The notes under the pieces are model-generated. The model did no database searches and was not told the origin of the DNA. It was given only the letters and a program-made list of their open reading frames with translations. From Molanna angustata (lineage: Eukaryota > Arthropoda > Insecta > Trichoptera > Molannidae), in contig OY754987.1 of assembly GCA_963576475.1 (NCBI GenBank), positions 3,818,036 to 3,882,035 on the forward strand: DNA of 64,000 nucleotides, written 5' to 3'. Below are positions 55,590-64,000 of the stretch, piece after piece. Both the position numbers and the translations under genes were made by a program. Numbering within the stretch: the stretch's first letter is position 1; every line of letters begins with the position of its first letter.

Positions 55590-56372
55590 CAGATTGCAGA
55601 TGATATAGTGCTTATAAGTGATGATCTGAAAGAACTTCATATTATGATAAAAGAACTCCACGATGCTTCCCTAATGGTCGGCCTGGAAATCAATATAAAC
55701 AAAACGAAAATCATGAGTCCATCTAACAGCTCTATCACAATTGATAATAAAATAATTGAGGCTGTTGAAGAACATGTATACCTTGGACATAAGATAAAAT
55801 TAAGAAATGATAACCAGACAGCAGGAAATACCCAGAGGGATCGGGCTAGGTTGGGCAGCCTTTGGGAAACTTAAACATGTCCTAATAAATAGAGATATTC
55901 CCACATGTCTGAAAAGAAAAGTATTTGAAACATGTATCCTGCCTGTGCTTACGTATGGCCTGGAAACTCTAACGCTAACTGCGAGGACCATACATAAGCT
56001 AAAATGCACTCAGAGATCCATGGAAAGGCAAATGATAGGCGTAAGTCTAAGAGACAAAATTAGAAATGAAGAAATCAGACGCCAGACAAAAGTTGTTGAT
56101 GTCATGGATCGAGTTGCAAAACTTAAATGGCAATGGGCAGGTCATGTTGCCAGACAGGGTACGGACAGATGGGCACCCATAATTCTAAATTGGATACCAT
56201 GTGATATGAAAAGGGGAATAGGCCGGCCCCAGAAATGGTGGGCCGATGATATTGTCCCTGTCGCTGGAAGCAGATGGGTTCAAAAAGCCCAAAAAAAAGA
56301 CGAGTGGAAGCTTTTAGAAGAGGCCTACATCCAGCAGTGGAGAGATGGCTGAGAAAGAAGAAGAAGAAGACC
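55590..56372 (+). pseudogene. RTE-like LINE reverse transcriptase, C-terminal half, one frameshift
   Basis: The first frame (55,590-55,874) carries the catalytic motif IADDIVLISDD, then INKTKIM and EEHVYLGHKI. The second frame (from about 55,830 to the stop at 56,350-56,352) continues with FETCILPVLTYGLETLTLTA, the SMERQMIGVSLRDKIRNEEI block, WAGHVARQ, GRPQKWWADDI and WKLLEEAYIQQWRDG. The frames overlap at about 55,805-55,860, so one frameshift near 55,830 breaks an otherwise well-preserved protein of about 250 residues. The (GAAGAA)n tail at 56,357-56,372 is typical of this subfamily. The endonuclease and the RT motifs before FADD are missing. Confidence 0.88.
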
Positions 56373-56377
56373 GGGCA

Positions 56378-56640
56378 GATTTATATTGTATTCCTCCAGT
56401 GATTTGCAGCCATAAAAGCATTCTCATTCGCTTGCCACAGATCCATCTCAGAGCAACCTCCTTCCATAAGCGGGCAGTTCAGCAGGTGTGACATGTTCTG
56501 CGTCTCCCCATATTCGCATGCCATGCCCTGGTCATCCTCTAGCATTCCCCATCTGTCCAGGTTTACCTTGCACCTTTCTACACCCGTCCTTAGTCTATTC
56601 AGGGATTTCCAGGTTGTATATGGCACTCGGTTACCCGTTT
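56378..56640 (-). pseudogene. LINE C-terminal fragment with CCHC-like motif
   Basis: On the minus strand the peptide reads WKSLNRLRTGVERCKVNLDR then WGMLEDDQGMACEYGETQNM with SHLLNCPL, and ends FMAANHWRNTI with a stop at 56,381-56,383. The LNRLRTG helix and the C(x)Y...H-x(3)-C pattern (one Cys replaced by Tyr) identify the C-terminus of a LINE similar to 48.7 kb. It faces the preceding RTE tail. Confidence 0.75.
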
Positions 56641-56737
56641 GAATTACGTCTGTTGGTAATACAGACTCACTATGGGAAACTTTCCGAAACCAATCTTACC
56701 GTGATACTAGTTGATAATCGTTTATAAAATATCATAC

Positions 56738-57355
56738 CATACCATCACGCCATTTCCCTATTTGGGGTAGGCAGAGAGAACCGAACGCCAGACTCCTCTC
56801 TCTTGACATACATTCCTCGCTTCATTCACGTCCATACATCGCTCATACACGCTCTTCTATTATTCTTACTTCTAACATCTCCATCTTTCAAAATCCCATT
56901 CATGTGATCGTGCCAACTTTTCCTTGGCCGACCTCTACTTTTCGTTCCTCTTTTATCAGCCTTGTATACTTTTTTTGTCAGACGGCCATCACTCATTCTT
57001 TCTATGTGGCCGAACCACCTTAGGGCATTTATTTTCATATAACTTACGATATTTCTTTCAATCATACATTCTCGTCTATTATCCTCATTTCTTATCGTAT
57101 CATACATCGTTTTACCACACATTCGTCTTAGTGACCTCATTTCAACCGCGTTGATTCTACTTTCATGCGTCTTCTGCCATGCCCATGTATCACTAGCATA
57201 CATTAGAGTCGGTGCGACGATACCATTGTGTACCGCGAGCTTTGCTTGCCTCGAAATAATTATTGGGTCAGCCATTACCGGTCTTAATGCACCATTCACT
57301 CTATTACCTGCCGTTACTCTCCTTTCAATATTTTTTTTCCATTTATAAAATAACT
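56738..57355 (-). mobile_element. 5'-truncated RTE LINE, reverse, one frameshift
   Basis: The coding frame is open on the minus strand from about 57,350 down to 56,840 and encodes GNRVNGALRPVMADP, YASDTWAWQ, the RSLRRMCGKTMYDTIRN block, LRWFGHIERMSD and KSRGRPRKSWHDHMNG. A 1-base deletion near 56,838 (CATCGCTCATA versus CATCGTCTCATA in the sister copy at 62.36 kb) shifts the last ~35 codons. The tail is CACGCCATTTCCC then ACCATACC. It belongs to the same subfamily as the fresh copy at 33.94 kb. Confidence 0.88.
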
Positions 57356-57399
57356 TAAAAATTATAAAATAACTTGAAAATTTTGAACACATTATAATA

Positions 57400-58105
57400 T
57401 TTGGACGAATACATAATAATAATAATAAAAAAATAATATTTGGTTAAAATTTGATTAACTATATTATTAAACAATAACGATATCAATGTTTCTTTAAATA
57501 AATATGAATTAATTTTTATCTTTAAGAATCATTTTGCATGCTTTTATAAGGTTACAATTAGCAATATTTATTATTTAGGATATTTTACGTTGAATCACTT
57601 CAGATGATTATAATTTATTATTCCAGAGCTAATTTGAGATGTTATAAAATTATTTTTGGTGATGAAAATTTAATATTTATTTCGCGAAATAGCACTCAAG
57701 TGATTAAGACATTAATATATGTATAATAGAAATTCAATACGTAGGTAGGTACCGTTCAAAATATTATATTTGGAAACAATTATTGAGAAAAACAATTGTG
57801 AGGCAAATTGTTCCAAGAAAAACGAACGTACTTAATAATAAATTTTATGTTATATTTTGAAAGTTGCGTCTAATATGAAATGGAAACTAAGCAAATAAGT
57901 ACATTGTATGCGAACATTATAGACCAAAGACCAGCTACTGCCAAACGTACGTCATAATATATAGGCTGATTTTTTGTGCCTATTTACTACAATAGACTGT
58001 AAGAAATCACTTCTCCCATTTAAAGACACTTTGGTTGGTGTTTGCCCTCCGATAGACACCTTTTAACTTTATCCAATAGTTTTTTCATGAGAATTTATTT
58101 CTCTT
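57400..58105. other. AT-rich non-coding stretch
   Basis: Nothing recognised. Confidence 0.5.
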
Positions 58106-58109
58106 AACA

Positions 58110-58462
58110 TATCCATGGAAAGATCCATTATTGGTATAAGGCTAAGAGATATAAGAAATGAAGAAATTAGGAAGAAAACCAGAGAAGCGGACGTCATGGA
58201 TCGAGTAGCAAGATTGGCAATGGGGGGGCCATACTGCAAGACAAGACCCCACAAGATGAACCCCAAAACTTTTAAGATGGAGACCTTGGGAAAACAAGAG
58301 AGGCGTCGGAGGTCCTCAAAAAAGATGGTCCAACGACATAGCCACTGTGGAATGTGAAAATTGTCTGCAAGCAGCAATCGACAGAAAGAAATGGAAGAGT
58401 ATGGAAGAGGCCTATATCCAGCAGTGGAGAACAGAGGGCTGAAGAAGAAGAAGAAGAAACAT
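58110..58462 (+). pseudogene. RTE-like LINE C-terminus, decayed
   Basis: The plus strand reads MERSIIGIRLRDIRNEEIRK then KTREADVMDRVARLAMGG, followed by frame changes; near the end MEEAYIQQWRT-like codons (58,400-58,437) precede a (GAAGAA)n tail at 58,442-58,458. It is related to the 55.6-56.4 kb element but with several indels. Confidence 0.75.
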
Positions 58463-58532
58463 ATCGAAAAAGTTTCTTGCCAAGACTCGCGAGATTTTGT
58501 ATGGCCAAGTCTACATTTTTCATGATTTTTCA

Positions 58533-59345
58533 ACTTTGAAGTTTAGAAACACAAATTTAGAGGCTTCGCAGCATATATGTTATGTGCATGAATTAACTCA
58601 TAATTTGGATTAGAAGATTTAATGTGTCTGTGTGTCTGTCTGTGTGTGTGTCCATCCCCCCTTATAACTTTTGATCCGCTCAATTTAGTTTGTGTATGAG
58701 TCCGTGCGTCCCTTATAAATTTTGATAAGCTTGATGCACAGAGACCAAAATTTCAGAAAGTATAAAAAAGTTTTGGCATACAAAACTTTTTTACTCAGAA
58801 TTTTAATTTTTTTTTCCAATCAAGGGTTATCAACATTTGAATTAGTATTTAAATTTTCCACATAACTGAAAAACTATAAAAGCCAAAACGTACAAAATTT
58901 GTATAAATATACTCAATATCGAAAAACACCGAAAAATACCAAATAGATAATTAAATTTTCTTTATATAAATATGTACATTACTCGTAAATTAGTACATTT
59001 TACACTTTTTTAACAATCCTTCTTAAAATTTAATTTAGTGACGACATCGTTTCATACAATTTATAAGGCAGTATACAATACACTACAAAATATTTGTGGG
59101 GACTCAATAATTTGATACTTTATCACCAAATATACATACCATCGTGTTGTTTTCATATTCTGAGTAGGAAAAAAGGACTGACCTCCATACCATCCTATTC
59201 TGATACACGTGTTTTATTTATAAAACAAAATATTCAATAATTTTAATTGATGGGTATATCGTTTGGTTCGTATTCTTCAACTGCACATACTATCGTCATC
59301 GACAGTTTGATCTCATGTGTAAAATGCAACTAGTAAGTTATGATT
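58533..59345 (-). mobile_element. ~1.1-kb TIR family T1, copy D, truncated and diverged
   Basis: Shared blocks: AGAGGCTTCGCAGCATATAT, CCCCTTATAACTTTTGATCC, TGACGACATCGTTTCATACA, CCATCGTGTTGTTTTCATAT and GGACTGACCTCCATACCATC, ending near ATCGACAGTTTGATC at 59,298. The hairpin end on the left is missing. It is more diverged than copies A-C and has only a short (GT) tract. Confidence 0.7.
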
Positions 59346-59884
59346 GATTTGAATTTACAGTCTATGCTATACACGTTGCGGTACGCAGGCGCGGGGAACA
59401 TTACCGTACCTCGGAATTTGTCAACTTAACGACTGAACTACAAAGGGGTCTACTAGGGGTCTTAAAGGGTTTCCACCAACCGGTGTATATTAAAAAAAAA
59501 TCAATATTCTTTTTTGTATGAATATAAATATATATATTTTAAATAATATTTATATTTAGAAAAAATGTAGGTGGTATTTTTTTATAAGTTTTATCAATAG
59601 TCATCCCTTATAGATCTTTTTTTTCATCCCTTACCATCTTAAAACCACCTCCTCATGTTTCATGATGTTTGATACACGTTTTTTCTTCAATACTACATAA
59701 TCCGATTATATTTTTTGTTTACAAATGCTATATATAATCATTGACATATGTCGAGTCTTAGGATTTATTTTACAATAATAATAATATAAAGACTTCCTTG
59801 TACCCCGCGCATGTAGCGAGATAATTGCCATATGACAATTTTTTTCAACAAACCAGTTTTATTTGCGTGAGATATACATTTTAA
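59346..59884. other. Non-coding stretch
   Basis: No gene supported. Confidence 0.45.
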
Positions 59885-59955
59885 ATTAATTCTTCTCTGC
59901 TGGGGATCGAGCCCAGGACGCTCACAGAAGCTAACTAGCTTACCAAGTATGACAT
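59885..59955 (-). mobile_element. tRNA-derived SINE head, family S3, copy 2
   Basis: CTGCTGGGGATCGAGCCCAG, CTCACAGAAGCTAAC and GCTTACCAAGTATGAC match the complement of 33,135-33,205 with substitutions. Confidence 0.55.
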
Positions 59956-60094
59956 TTTTCGAAAAAAAATATACATAATAAAAAAATATTTTTAATTTAT
60001 TTCAATGCAATAAAAATAAAGTATCATCAAAGCTTCAGAAATAATTATATCTTTTGTTTACCTACCTAAAATTTTTTTTCCACGCTTTTCAATC

Positions 60095-60255
60095 ATCATC
60101 ATTTCGGATTAATCGAAAATACAACCTGCAAAATAACATGACGTGACTGGTATGTGGGAACAAAATGTGTATTGCTTCCTTTTATGAGGTTATGCACACC
60201 CACACACCTGTATCTTGTTGCCCCACACTGTGGGATTTGCCGTGCTGGTATGAAT
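60095..60255 (-). mobile_element. Interspersed family F2, reverse copy
   Basis: GGATTAATCGAAAATACAAC, GTGACTGGTATGTGGGAAC, CACACCCACACACCTGTATC and CCCCACACTGTGGGATTTGC correspond to the reverse of the family, with internal deletions. Confidence 0.65.
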
Positions 60256-60268
60256 GAATGAATGAATG

Positions 60269-60527
60269 GAGTGCGCATCCTCTTGATAAGTGAAAATTGC
60301 AGAATTTAACATTATTTCTATATAATTTGTACCTACTTGTTTGTCATTTGTACGTTGTACCTACCTATAAAATTCGTCTGTGAAATATGTATGTACTAAC
60401 TGTTACTGTAATATAAAAAAAAAAAAATCAGAAATCTTCCCGGGTGTTCGTTGAACAAATCATCAAATTTAGTTACTAATGATACTAAAATCAGCGATTT
60501 TCACATAAAGAAAGGGGATGCGCACTC
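60269..60527. mobile_element. MITE-like element with ~30-bp TIRs
   Basis: GAGTGCGCATCC at 60,269-60,280 and its complement GGATGCGCACTC at 60,516-60,527 are exact. Similarity continues inward (TTGATAAGTGAAAATTGC versus GATTTTCACATAAAG). The ~259-bp interior is AT-rich and non-coding. Confidence 0.75.
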
Positions 60528-60597
60528 GTAAACGCAGACACTCCCAGATGTCAGACTTACCTTTTTATACCTATATTCAATAAGAAAAGAAATATGT

Positions 60598-60627
60598 AAA
60601 AACTGCAATTAAAAATTGCAGTTTTTT
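60598..60627. other. Perfect 13-bp inverted repeat
   Basis: AAAAACTGCAATT, a 3-nt loop AAA, and AATTGCAGTTTTT form a short hairpin just outside the MITE. It has no obvious function. Confidence 0.8.
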
Positions 60628-60779
60628 TGACGTTGCTTTTTATTTCTTTAGTTTATTTATCACACCATATTTATAATGACAACAATAAGTAGATTACTGC
60701 TGCCCAGCTAGGAAATCATGTTCTAGGGCTAGCAGTTTGCTTTGTCTTATGACTATTACGTTTTGCAATCAATTGATAT

Positions 60780-60970
60780 TTTAATCGAATATTTTTATTA
60801 TTGCATATGCGCAAACATTGGATTTTTTTCCTGTCGGGAGTCAAAGATATTTCTTAACAGATTTTTAATTATCTCAATTAATTATCTTATTATATTTTAG
60901 ATATTTAATTATCTCCTACAGTAAATATTCCAACTTCGTCTCTATTGAGATAATTAAAAATCTATTAAAA
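60780..60970 (+). mobile_element. Family F1 copy with family ends
   Basis: TTGCATATGCGCAAACATTG, TTTTCCTGTCGGGAGTCAAA, AACAGATTTTTAATTATCTC, then ATATTCCAACTTCGTCTCTA and TTGAGATAATTAAAAATCTA give the start, a duplicated inner arm and the core end. The middle of the core is deleted. Confidence 0.75.
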
Positions 60971-62099
60971 AATTATATTTTAATCTAATCTGTTGTTTTA
61001 TATTGGTAGAAATCTCAGGTCTATGTAAGTGGTTGTATACTTAGGAAGGTACTTCTAGTCCACTTCATTGATTACTAAACAAATGTTCTTTATTCCTATG
61101 ACCTGGGAATTTAGATATTTCATTTCTTCTAAATGTGATAGAAGTTTCAAAGTGTTAGTCTGAGTGTAGATTTTTTTTACGACAAATATTTTATAATTGA
61201 GATCCTTTTCAACATAGATAATAAAAAAATAACTCAAATAAATAATTATTATATTTAAACAAAACAATACATAATTTTATATCTACAACATGTAACAGAA
61301 CAATAAATTAATATAATTAATAGAAAATAAATACTTAAATAATGTATCAACCAATAAAATAAATTAAATCTTAACTATTCATTACTTATATTTAAAAAAA
61401 TTACAAATTAAAAAAAAATAATTATTAATCGGGATATTTGAATAAATGTATTTATTAAGTTGTGTTATTTCAATATAATATATTTATAATTAATTACACA
61501 AAAGCAAAGTAATTTAAAACTGAATTCTCTATTTTTATTTAATTTATTTTACATCTTGATATCCTTTTTAAGACGATATTTCATAAAGTTATATAACAAA
61601 AAATAACATATACTAATAATTAATTAATGTACAAGCAATAATTCATTATTTTCTATGATTATAATAAATAATTATAATTTAAATTCAAATCATCGCTTAG
61701 TTATAAAATATATTAATAAATATGAAAGAAAAGGATCACCTATACCTTAGTTACATATCCCAGAAAATGAATGACCTTTACCATAAGGTACACAAATATA
61801 CTTTGTTTTAAATAAAAAATATACATTATTAAAAGAGTATTTTGTACCTATTAAATTAATTGTTAAAAATATTACTTAATTGTTATTTCAAAACGTATTT
61901 AACTTTGTTTTTACTACTTATTTTATACATATTTTAATTATTTATTTTTAATAAAAAAACACATTTGTGATTCATTGACTTGAGCCTTATATTATTATTA
62001 TATACAGATTTTAATGTTTATTAATTATATCCACAATTGTTCAAATACTTACACAGAATATGTGAAAAATATTTCAATTGTGTTTGTGAGTGTTTCGGG
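60971..62099. other. Highly AT-rich non-coding stretch
   Basis: Nothing recognised beyond low-complexity AT sequence. Confidence 0.55.
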
Positions 62100-62102
62100 A
62101 TA

Positions 62103-62250
62103 TAATACATACATACATAAATACCATCACGCCATGTCCCTTGCGGGGTAGGCAGAGAGAACCGAACGCCACATTTTTCTATCCTGGCACGCATCCCTCG
62201 CCTCGTCCACATTCATGCATCGTCTCATACATGTTCGTCTATTGCTCACC
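62103..62250 (-). mobile_element. RTE 3' end, second subfamily
   Basis: The tail CATACATACATAAATACC is followed by ATCACGCCATGTCCCTTGCG and codons that match 19,290-19,445 almost exactly. It is cut by the start of the next RTE copy, forming an end-to-end pair. Confidence 0.8.
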
Positions 62251-62251
62251 A

Positions 62252-62955
62252 TACCATACCATCACGCCATTTCCCTATTTGGGGTAGGCAGAGAGAACCG
62301 AACGCCAGACTCCTCTCTCTTGACATACATTCCTCGCTTCATTCACGTCCATACATCGTCTCATACACGCTCTTCTATTGTTCTTACTTCTAACATCTCC
62401 ATCTTTCAAAATCCCATTTATGTGATCGTGCCAACTCTTTCTTGGCCGACCTCTACTTTTCATTCCTCTTTTATCAGCCTTGTATACTTTTTTTGTCAGA
62501 CGGTCATCACTCATTCTTTCTATGTGGCCGAACCACCTTGGGGCATTTATTTTCATCTTACTTACTATATTTCTTTCAATCATACATTCTCGTCTAATAT
62601 CCTCATTTCTTATTCTATCATACATCGTTTTACCACACATTCGTCTTAGTGACCTCATTTCAACCGCGTTAATTCTACTTTCATGCGTCTTCTGCCATGT
62701 CCACTAGTATACATTAGAGAGCGACGATACCATTGTGTACCGCGAGCTTTGCTTGCCTCGAAATAATTGGGTCAGCCATTACCGGTCTTAATGCACCATT
62801 CACTCTATTACATTCACTCTTTCAATATCTTTTTCCAATCTTCCATCACGCTGAAACATGCTTCCTAAGTATAAATATTCATCCACTTGTTCTAATTGTA
62901 CATTCTCCACTCGTATTTCGCATTTTGTTCGTCTTCGCCGTTTTTTGTACTAGTA
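62252..62955 (-). mobile_element. 5'-truncated RTE LINE, reverse
   Basis: The minus strand carries an intact 127-codon frame (62,275-62,658) with the RSLRRMCGKTMYDRIRN block, RWFGHIERMSDD, KSRGRPRKSWHDHINGI and the terminal WRSVLSAYPK. Upstream, up to 62,955, broken frames read CEIRVENVQLEQVDEYLYLG (about 62,865-62,930), then RVNGALRPVMADPI. A deletion near 62,700 separates them. The RT catalytic motif is beyond the truncation. Confidence 0.85.
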
Positions 62956-63839
62956 TTTAAATATAATTTATTTTTTTATGGGCAGATTAATAGTTGCAAT
63001 TTTTACGAATCGAGAAATCAAAATTTTTGAACATGTTATGAGTGATTTTATAGTCCTGTGTGCATAAACAAAAAATGCGTTCATTTATAATAATTAATTG
63101 ATAAAGAAATATTTTTGCCAATTGAAAAATTCTTCCAACCATTATCATGATGATTATTTTTTATTACCAGGCAAATGTAGAAAATTATTGATGTATCCTT
63201 TTTATTTTCATATAATAATTTTATGATCTTTTCATACTTAAATTATTTGTCGTAGATATCATATTTCTAATATATTCAAATATAAATAAATTTCCAAAAA
63301 TATGTGTTGACACTTTGCAGATATTTTTTACGGGTAATTTTAACTAATAAATTAAAATTATATTTTTTAAATCACTTTTGAGTTGATTAAGTTAACCGGT
63401 TTCATAGCTGACCCGCTCCCTCTTCCGAACTATATATTTGTAATTAGTTATAATATAACTTTTTCTCATCTAATGGAGTTGGCAACACCTATGTACCTAT
63501 ATTACGGTGACTTTGGAAGCTAAATTACAATAAATATTCATATTTAAATTTACCCTAAAATTATGGTCATTAAACAGAATGCCTACATAAAATTAGGTAC
63601 ATGGTATCTTGTACCTATAGTTAGTTACTTACCTGACTATATATAAAAACCACTTTATTTTGAATGAATATTTACTTAAATATAAAATTAATTGCCTGTG
63701 ACCAATAAAATCGGACATACGAAAAAGGGACAATTTTCTACTATAAGGTATTATGTATCCCTTTTTTTATTTTTTAAAAGAATGAATATTATGTCCATGA
63801 AACAAATACATGTACATCCTCATACATTCCTTAACTAAG
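62956..63839. other. AT-rich non-coding stretch
   Basis: Nothing recognised. Confidence 0.5.
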
Positions 63840-63841
63840 CA

Positions 63842-63900
63842 TACTATAGGTGAACGAAATCGATCGTGGCAGGATTCGAACTCGCGACCACTGGATTACT
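63842..63900 (-). mobile_element. tRNA-derived SINE family S2, partial copy
   Basis: CTATAGGTGAACGAAATCGA, TGGCAGGATTCGAACTCGCG and ACCACTGGATTACTA are the complement of the T-arm, anticodon 3' side and downstream body of the copy at 10,924-11,015. The 5' half of the tRNA-like head is missing. Confidence 0.75.
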
Positions 63901-64000
63901 ATCTACATACTTTTATGGCTCTTTTGAATTTTCATGATTCTACAACATTTTTTTATTTTTTTTTTTTAATTTATTAATCTGAGGAAGTTTTAATACTATT

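Overview
This window looks like intergenic, heterochromatin-like DNA from an insect, most probably a moth or butterfly. It is very AT-rich and almost every recognisable coding stretch is a fragment of a non-LTR retrotransposon. Many interspersed families recur on both strands: an RTE element ending in a (CATA/TATG)n tail, tRNA-derived SINEs, small inverted-repeat elements and Penelope-like termini. The lepidopteran assignment is inference from the style of these families and was not tested by a search. I found no convincing host protein-coding gene, no rRNA gene, no CRISPR array and no canonical functional tRNA gene.

Layout. 0-11 kb: AT-rich DNA with foldback/TIR family F1, a SINE, AT-rich and 22-bp minisatellites inside family F2, a Penelope-like terminus with a near-consensus hammerhead ribozyme motif (about 5.54 kb), degenerate tandem repeats (5.6-7.2 kb) and a decayed R1-like LINE C-terminus (8.3-9.0 kb). 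11-20 kb: RTE tails, a short copy of the element that flanks the satellite, a Jockey/CR1-type LINE 3' half (14.4-15.65 kb), a perfect TTCG-loop hairpin (17.62 kb) and another decayed LINE C-terminus (18.7 kb).

20-31.8 kb: the dominant feature is a satellite of 38 anchored monomers with a period of 312-313 bp. Its left two thirds is organised in higher-order blocks of 5-6 monomers, and its right edge decays into diverged units. It sits between sequences that match, in inverted orientation, the two ends of the short element at 13.7-14.0 kb. The array therefore looks like an expanded interior of a transposable element.

32-64 kb: a fresh 5'-truncated RTE insertion with a perfect 13-bp target duplication (33.94-34.47 kb), a decayed THAP zinc-finger fragment (35.07 kb), a TIR element with a nested LINE tail (35.95-36.80 kb), a 240-bp direct repeat pair (37.0 and 37.6 kb), a LINE remnant with a restriction-like endonuclease domain (39.0-40.0 kb), two long palindromes resembling Penelope-like hammerhead regions (40.4 and 52.5 kb), and four copies of a ~1.1-kb TIR family carrying a fossil RTE tail and sometimes a (GT)n tract (41.3, 44.9, 49.2 and 58.5 kb). 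Several RTE and LINE C-terminal fragments, SINEs and a small MITE (60.27 kb) make up most of the rest.

How it works together: nothing here forms an operon-like or pathway unit. The biology is transposon insertion, nesting, decay and tandem amplification. The most notable candidates are the transposon-embedded satellite with higher-order structure and the hammerhead-type motifs.
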